Source: Planctomycetes bacterium UBA2386
Lineage (GTDB): Bacteria; Planctomycetota; UBA1135; UBA2386
Assembly (NCBI GenBank): GCA_002343845.1
Contig: DDSQ01000184.1
Span: 18,402 to 82,401, forward strand
DNA length: 64,000 nucleotides
Direction of reading: 5' to 3'
The notes under the pieces were generated by a model. That model was not told the origin of the DNA, searched no databases, and was given only the letters and a program-made list of their open reading frames with translations. This document shows positions 59,144-64,000 of this stretch, in pieces (position 1 is the stretch's first letter; every line of letters begins with the position of its first letter). The position numbers and the translations under genes are program-made.

Positions 59144-61744
59144 GTGCTCGCCGCCCCGCCGCCGCCGACCGCGCGCCAACAGTTCGAGGCCGTGGCGCTC
59201 GCGTTGCTCTGCGCCGTGCTGTTCCTCGGCAGTGCGCTGCTGCCCGGGCGCGCGTTGGTGCCGCACCCGCCCGAGCAGTTGGACGTGGTGATGGCCGAAG
59301 CGCACGCCGCCGGCACGTTCGACGCCGCGGATGCGTTCCGCGGCAGCGTCGCGATGCGCGACAAGTACCTGCAGTCGTTGTGCTGGGACCGCGTGATGCA
59401 GGACCGGTTGCGCGCCGGCGAACTGCCGCGCTGGACCAACGACATCGGCGGTGGTGCGCCGTTCGTGCCGCAGATGGCGCAGCCCTGGCAACCGATCAAC
59501 CTGCTGCTGTTGGTACTGCCGAGCGAGCAGTGGTACGGCTGGTGGTACCTGGTGCACCAGGTGCTGTTCGGCGTCTTCGCGTGGCGGTTCCTGTGGCGGC
59601 TCGGCTGCACGCACGGCGCTGCGCTGCTCGGCCTGGTCGCCGCCGTGCTCGGCATGTGGACGCAGTGCAAGCTCGGGCACAACGTGATCCTGACCGCGGC
59701 CCTGTCGGTGTGGCCGATGCTCGCGGCGGCTCACGAACTGGTCGCCGTCGGCGCGCGTGGCGCGGCGCGGACGTTCGCAGTCGGGTGGCTCGGCCTGTGG
59801 TCCGGCCTCGCCTGGTCCACGGGCTTCGTGCCGATCGCGCTGCAAGCGACCTACCTGACCGGCGCGCTGGGGCTGCTGTTCGTCGCCAGCGCTCCCGCCG
59901 GCGACCGGCTGCGCCGCCTGGTGCCGCTCGGTCTCGGCCTCGGCCTCGGCGCACTCGTGTGCGCGGCGAACATGCTGCCGATCCTGCTGGCGTCGGCGGA
60001 GTCGGCGCGCGCCGGCAAGTGGAGCACCGAGGTGCTGGCGACCAGCGGCCTCGAGTGGGACCACCTGCTCGGCTTCTTCTGGCCCGACCTGCTGGCCTGG
60101 CCCGCGGACCGCTTCTACGTGCCACCCGGCGAAGGGCCGCCGCTCGCCACCGCGACCGGCATGCCGTGGAGCCAGTTGGTGCTGCTCGCGCAGCCGCTGC
60201 GCGAAGGCACCGCCCACCACAGCTGGGTCGAGACGGCGTGCGGCATCGGGCTCTTGCCGATGGCCGCCGCCGCGGCCGCGTTCGGCGACCGCGCGCGACG
60301 CGGCCTCGTGCTCGGGCTCGGCGCGGTCGGCCTGTTCGCCTTCGGCCTCGCGACGGCCCAGCGCCCGTTCCTGCCGCTGTCGCAGGTGCTGCCCGGACTC
60401 GGTGCTGGTGACCTGCGGCGCCTGCTGTTCACCACGGTGATCGCCGCGATCGTGCTGGGCGCGCTCGGCAGCGACGTGCTGCTGCGCGGCGCCCGCCGCG
60501 TCGTGCTGGCCGGTGTGCTCGCGGCGATCGCCGCCGCGGCGCTGGCGGCACTGCTGTGGCTCGGACAGCACAACGACGCGCCGTCGTTCGTGCAGGGCAC
60601 CGCCGAACTGATCGCCGCCGACACCGACCATCCGCAGGTCGTGGCACTCGGCGGCAACGCAGCCACGATCGCGGCGGCGATCGGTGGCGCGGCGAAGCCT
60701 GGCGAGGCCGAGCACAACCAGGCGATGCAGACGGCCACGGCCGTGCGAGCGTTGGTCGTCGCCGCGCTCGCGCTGGTGTCGTTGTGGTTGCGGCTGCGCT
60801 GGCGCGCGCCGGTATGGATCGCGCTCACGATCGCCGAACTGCTGCACGCCGGCCACGGAGCCGTGGTGACCGTGCCGGCCGAACGGGTCACCCGGATGCC
60901 CGCGGTGTTGGGGCCGCTTGCTGCCGCGACCGCCGCGGCGGAAAACGGCGACCGGCCGCGCCTGTGCCGGCTCGCCGCACCCGGTGCATCGCCGGACACG
61001 CTGTGGCCGCCCAACCTCGCCGGCTTCCTGCGGCTCGAGGACAGCTCGGCCTACAACCCGCTGCCGCCGGCGCGCTACGAGCAGTTCGTCGCGGCGATCG
61101 ATCCGAGTGCGGTGCTCGGCGGTGCGGGCGTCACCGCCTTCCACGATGCGCGCGTGCTCACGCACCCGCTGTGCGATCTCTACGGCATGCGCTTCCTGCT
61201 GACGCGCGAGCCGGTGCCCGAGATCGCGTCGCTCGCCGACGTCACGCCGCCCGGCACCGGCCCGTTCAAGCTCTACGAACGCACGACGACGCTGCCGCGC
61301 GCGACGTTCGTGCAGCACGTCGACGTGATCGCCGACCGCGACGCGCGCCTGGCGGCGCTTCGCGCCACCGACCGCGACGTCGCCCATCGCGTGGTGCTCG
61401 AGGATCCGCACGCGCCGATCGTCGATGCCGGGCGGCCGGCGAACGCGAGCGCGACCATCGTCGAACGCCGCGACGAACGCGTCGTCGTGCGCGTGCGCAC
61501 CGAGGCGGCCGGCTACCTGCGGCTCGCCGATCCGTGGGACGCCGGTTGGCGGGCCACGCTCGACGGCGTCGCGGCGCCGATCTTCGTCGCCGACCACTAC
61601 CTGCGCGCCGTGCACGTGCCGCCGGGCGAGCACGAAGTCGTGTTCACCTACGACGGCGCCCGCGCCACGTGGCCGTTGCGGCTCTCGCTGCTCGGCTACG
61701 CCATCGTCGCCTGGCTGCTGTGGCGCGGCCGGAGGCGCGCGTGA
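59144..61744 (+). CDS. YfhO-family membrane protein (first of a tandem pair)
   Basis: The 866-aa protein has about twelve membrane helices and a C-terminal beta domain with the YfhO signature GYLRLADPWDAGWRATLDG and VPPGEHEVVFTYDG. The loops LPRWTNDIGGGAPFVPQMA and PINLLLLVLPSEQW match family members thought to be polyprenyl-phosphate sugar transferases (YfhO decorates lipoteichoic acid in Bacillus). The start is GTG 59144; the frame is open to 58289 but no better start fits the first helix. Its TGA overlaps the GTG of the next gene (GTGA at 61741-61744), coupling two related proteins. Confidence 0.85.
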   Translation: MLAAPPPPTARQQFEAVALALLCAVLFLGSALLPGRALVPHPPEQLDVVMAEAHAAGTFDAADAFRGSVAMRDKYLQSLCWDRVMQDRLRAGELPRWTNDIGGGAPFVPQMAQPWQPINLLLLVLPSEQWYGWWYLVHQVLFGVFAWRFLWRLGCTHGAALLGLVAAVLGMWTQCKLGHNVILTAALSVWPMLAAAHELVAVGARGAARTFAVGWLGLWSGLAWSTGFVPIALQATYLTGALGLLFVASAPAGDRLRRLVPLGLGLGLGALVCAANMLPILLASAESARAGKWSTEVLATSGLEWDHLLGFFWPDLLAWPADRFYVPPGEGPPLATATGMPWSQLVLLAQPLREGTAHHSWVETACGIGLLPMAAAAAAFGDRARRGLVLGLGAVGLFAFGLATAQRPFLPLSQVLPGLGAGDLRRLLFTTVIAAIVLGALGSDVLLRGARRVVLAGVLAAIAAAALAALLWLGQHNDAPSFVQGTAELIAADTDHPQVVALGGNAATIAAAIGGAAKPGEAEHNQAMQTATAVRALVVAALALVSLWLRLRWRAPVWIALTIAELLHAGHGAVVTVPAERVTRMPAVLGPLAAATAAAENGDRPRLCRLAAPGASPDTLWPPNLAGFLRLEDSSAYNPLPPARYEQFVAAIDPSAVLGGAGVTAFHDARVLTHPLCDLYGMRFLLTREPVPEIASLADVTPPGTGPFKLYERTTTLPRATFVQHVDVIADRDARLAALRATDRDVAHRVVLEDPHAPIVDAGRPANASATIVERRDERVVVRVRTEAAGYLRLADPWDAGWRATLDGVAAPIFVADHYLRAVHVPPGEHEVVFTYDGARATWPLRLSLLGYAIVAWLLWRGRRRA

Positions 61745-64000
61745 ACGGGACGCGGCTCGCCGTGCTGTCGCTGCTGCTGCTGCCGCTGCTGTGGCTGTGG
61801 CCGTCGGTGTTCGGAGGCCGCACGTTCGTGCCGTACGACACCGCGCAGTTCCCGCCGGTGAGCCTCGGTGCGACCGCGGAGCAGCAGGCGGCCGCGCGCG
61901 ACGGCGCCAACAGCGACGTCACCGAAGTGCCCGTGTGGTTCCTGCCCGAACTCCGCCTCGCGCGCGCCGAGCTCGCGGCCGGCCGGTTGCCGACGTGGAA
62001 CCCACACGCGCGCAACGGCGCCCCGCTGCACGCCCACGGACTGATCGGTCTCCTCTACCCGCCGAACTGGCTGGCGCTGGCGGCCGCCGATCCGGCCGAC
62101 GGCCTGGTCTTCGTCGCCTGGGTCAACCTCGCGATCGCGGGCCTGCTCGCGTTCGGCCTGCTGCGCGCCTTGGCCTTGCCGACGCTGCCGGCGTGGTTTG
62201 GTGCAGTGCTGTTCCAGCTCGCCGCGCCGATGGCCACGAACGCGTTCTTCTGGATGCGGCTGGCGAGCTTTCTCTGGCTGCCGGGCGTGCTCTGGGCGGT
62301 GCTGGCCACCGCCGCTGGCGATCGCTGGCGCCGTGGACCGCTCGCCGCGCTGGCGGCGACGTTCGCGCTCGCATGGCTCGGCGGCTTCCCGCCGTTCGCG
62401 ATCACGACGTCGACGCTCGGAGTGGCGTTCGCGGGCTGGCTCGTCGTCGCGCGCTGGCGCGCCGACGGTCGCCGTGCTGCCGGCGGCGCAGCACTGCGGC
62501 TCGCGGCCGGCTTCGCACTCGGCGGCTGCCTCGCCGCGCCACAAGTCCTGCCGTCCGCCGCGTTCTTCCCGCAGAGTGCGCGCCCGACGACGGCAACGTT
62601 CGCCGAGGTGGGACAAGGCGCCTTCGAGGTCCCGGGCCTGCTCGGCTACGTGGCGCCCGACGCGCTCGGCCATCCGAGTGCGACCGCCGAAGTGCCGTAC
62701 GGACCGCAGAACGTCGCCGGCCTGCTGTGGTCGACCCGCTGCCAGCCGGACGGCAAGCCCGCCCTGCCGAACTTCAACTACACGGAGTACGCGGTGTTCG
62801 TCGGCAGCCTCGGCATCGTGCTGGCGCTGCTCGGCGCGGTGCTCGGCGCCGGCCGCCATCGCGGCTTTGCGATCGCCGCCTGGGCGCTGTGCCTCGGTGC
62901 TTCGCTGCTCGTGCCGATCGTGCGCCTCGGGTTCCACCTGCCGCTCGTGCAGAACGTGATCCCGATGCGCTGGCTGCCGCCGGCGACGATCTTCGTCGCC
63001 TGGCTCGCCGCCCTCGGCCTGCAACGCCTGCTCGCGGCCGGGCGCACGCTGCCGCTCGCACTCGGTGGCGCCACCGCGGCGGCGGCGCTGGCGTTGGTCG
63101 TGTTCACCGCGTCGCCAGCCGCCGACCTCGACGAGCGACCGGACTGGCCCCTGCAGGCGCTCGCGGCGAAGTACCAGTGCAGCGAAGCCGACGTGAAGAA
63201 CCACGTGCTCGGCGTGCCGCCGGTGCCGTTCGATCGCTTCCGGTTCGCGCTGGAGCGACTGCGCGACGAAGGACGTACAGGTGGGCTGTGGCTGCTCGGC
63301 GCCGGGGCGCTGCTCGCCGCGTTCGCGGCGCTGCGAACCAGCCGCCTGCGCACCACGCTCGGGGTCGCGGCCGGTCTCGCCAGCGTCGTGCAACTCGGGC
63401 TGCACGGTGCATCCGTGACGCGGGGCAGCCTCGGCGCCACGTCGACGGAGACCGCCGTGCACACGTTCCTTCGCGCGGCCGCGGCCGCGAGGGCGCGCGA
63501 GGGCGGGTTCATGGTCGCGCGCGGCAGCGTCGCCCCCGAACTGCCGGCCCAGCTGCCGCCGGGCCAGTTGCTCACACCAGGGCTGCGCGACCTGCACTTC
63601 TACACGCACTACGACGGCCGTTCGCTGCAGCCGCTGCGCGCCTTGCTCGGCGCGGTTGGCGACGCGTTCGCCGCCAAGGGCTACCTCGAACGTTCGTTGC
63701 CCGCCGGTCCGCCGGGCACCGTCGAACTGCCGGGGCTGTTCGCGCACCCGCTGTTCGACCTGCTCGGGGTGCGCTACGTGCTGTCGGTCGGCAGTGCGCC
63801 GCTGGCGCACGCCGGCACGCCCGTCGTGGTCCCCGGTGGGCCTGCCGGCTTCGTCGTGCAGGAACGGACCACGGCGCTGCCGCGCGCGTTCGCGGTCGAC
63901 GCCGTGCAGGCCGCGGCGAACGACGACGCGGTCGTGCGCGCGATGCTCGCCCCGGACTTCGCGCCGCGGCGCGTGGCGCACGCGCTCGCGGCCGACCTGC
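61741..64000 (+). CDS. YfhO-family membrane protein (second, cut by the right edge)
   Basis: A frame open from GTG 61741 to the window end encodes at least 753 residues. It begins with a hydrophobic helix (LAVLSLLLLPLLWLWP). The periplasmic loops include TFVPYDTAQFPPV, WNPHARNGAPLHAHG and LIGLLYPPNWLALA, the YfhO-type first-loop pattern also present in the previous protein. Later sequence, LFDLLGVRYVLSVGSAPLAH, corresponds to LCDLYGMRFLLTREPVPEIA in the first copy. The two are therefore diverged homologues. They overlap by GTGA and were probably made together. The 3' end is outside the window. Confidence 0.82.
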   Translation, partial: MNGTRLAVLSLLLLPLLWLWPSVFGGRTFVPYDTAQFPPVSLGATAEQQAAARDGANSDVTEVPVWFLPELRLARAELAAGRLPTWNPHARNGAPLHAHGLIGLLYPPNWLALAAADPADGLVFVAWVNLAIAGLLAFGLLRALALPTLPAWFGAVLFQLAAPMATNAFFWMRLASFLWLPGVLWAVLATAAGDRWRRGPLAALAATFALAWLGGFPPFAITTSTLGVAFAGWLVVARWRADGRRAAGGAALRLAAGFALGGCLAAPQVLPSAAFFPQSARPTTATFAEVGQGAFEVPGLLGYVAPDALGHPSATAEVPYGPQNVAGLLWSTRCQPDGKPALPNFNYTEYAVFVGSLGIVLALLGAVLGAGRHRGFAIAAWALCLGASLLVPIVRLGFHLPLVQNVIPMRWLPPATIFVAWLAALGLQRLLAAGRTLPLALGGATAAAALALVVFTASPAADLDERPDWPLQALAAKYQCSEADVKNHVLGVPPVPFDRFRFALERLRDEGRTGGLWLLGAGALLAAFAALRTSRLRTTLGVAAGLASVVQLGLHGASVTRGSLGATSTETAVHTFLRAAAAARAREGGFMVARGSVAPELPAQLPPGQLLTPGLRDLHFYTHYDGRSLQPLRALLGAVGDAFAAKGYLERSLPAGPPGTVELPGLFAHPLFDLLGVRYVLSVGSAPLAHAGTPVVVPGGPAGFVVQERTTALPRAFAVDAVQAAANDDAVVRAMLAPDFAPRRVAHALAADL

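Noticed and set aside
58934..61633. 899-residue open frame on the minus strand
   Set aside because: Antisense shadow of the YfhO gene; His/Arg/Gly-rich with no fold or motif. G+C of 70% leaves such frames open.
61696..63981. 761-residue minus-strand frame at the right edge
   Set aside because: Antisense to the second YfhO-like gene, which has matching loops and membrane helices.
1..64000. tRNA, rRNA, riboswitch or CRISPR array
   Set aside because: Gaps are short and none showed a tRNA T-loop, rRNA core or regular repeat-spacer pattern by eye. A covariance-model scan would be decisive.

Overview
The window is about 70% or more G+C and is packed with protein-coding genes. I count 54 coding regions, two of them cut by the window edges. 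I found no rRNA, tRNA, CRISPR array, insertion sequence or phage module. The gene content suggests a free-living Planctomycetota bacterium, probably from a little-studied deep lineage. Supporting features are an ECF sigma factor fused through a membrane helix to extracellular sensor domains, Kelch/C-type-lectin secreted proteins, many lipoproteins with HEAT, PEGA, YHS or LolA-like domains, secretin-derived fragments, and paired YfhO and GT39 membrane glycosyltransferases. The taxonomy is inferred from architecture, not from a marker gene.

Layout. 1-5518: a left-edge gene start, a type IV pilin-like protein, queC, a large Ig-like lipoprotein and lgt. 5617-8029: an eboA-eboB pair and an unknown protein. 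8101-13360: prfC, a LolA-like protein, a HEAT/secretin-motif protein and gnd. 13587-21456: a repeat-fused class C serine hydrolase, a coiled-coil lipoprotein, ndk, an NFACT protein, a HEAT protein and a TerC protein. 21453-27531: an M28 peptidase, then a minus-strand group of a GT39 enzyme, an FAD oxidoreductase and a TraB-like lipoprotein. 27630-33586: a YHS/LolA protein, a flavin reductase, a sigma/anti-sigma/secretin-like operon, and a convergent membrane-anchored ECF sigma-sensor. 33661-38451: radC, a TPR metallopeptidase, an SH3/coiled-coil protein, a PEGA lipoprotein and gmhB. 38440-43408: a two-glycosyltransferase/FemAB operon, a tail-anchored protein and a pseudo-two-component protein. 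43420-50366: yidC, a phosphoesterase, miaA, rsmG, a DUF2459-like lipoprotein, a small lipoprotein, nadD and a MraY/WecA-type transferase. 50381-54545: a TPR protein, a GAF-SpoIIE phosphatase, a STAS-PilZ-like protein and xerD. 54542-64000: a GT39 protein, a Kelch-lectin protein and two tandem YfhO-like proteins, the last running off the edge.

How the genes relate. Housekeeping functions (RF3, MiaA, RsmG, NadD, Gnd, Ndk, Lgt, YidC, XerD) are interleaved with envelope and surface functions. Three polyprenyl-sugar systems appear: the GT2/FemAB operon, the GT39/YfhO proteins and the MraY-like transferase. Two regulatory systems sit in the window: ECF sigma factors, and a SpoIIE phosphatase facing a STAS protein (partner switching).

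Three observations stand out. First, many genes have a TAnnnT element ending only 6-15 nt before the start codon with no Shine-Dalgarno sequence, which suggests widespread leaderless transcription and helps choose starts. Second, a GT2 domain that has lost its catalytic aspartates is fused to a FemAB domain and translationally coupled to an intact GT2. Third, a histidine-kinase/receiver protein appears to have lost every phosphotransfer residue. In addition, miaA has no in-frame stop before rsmG, which should be checked as a frameshift or assembly error.
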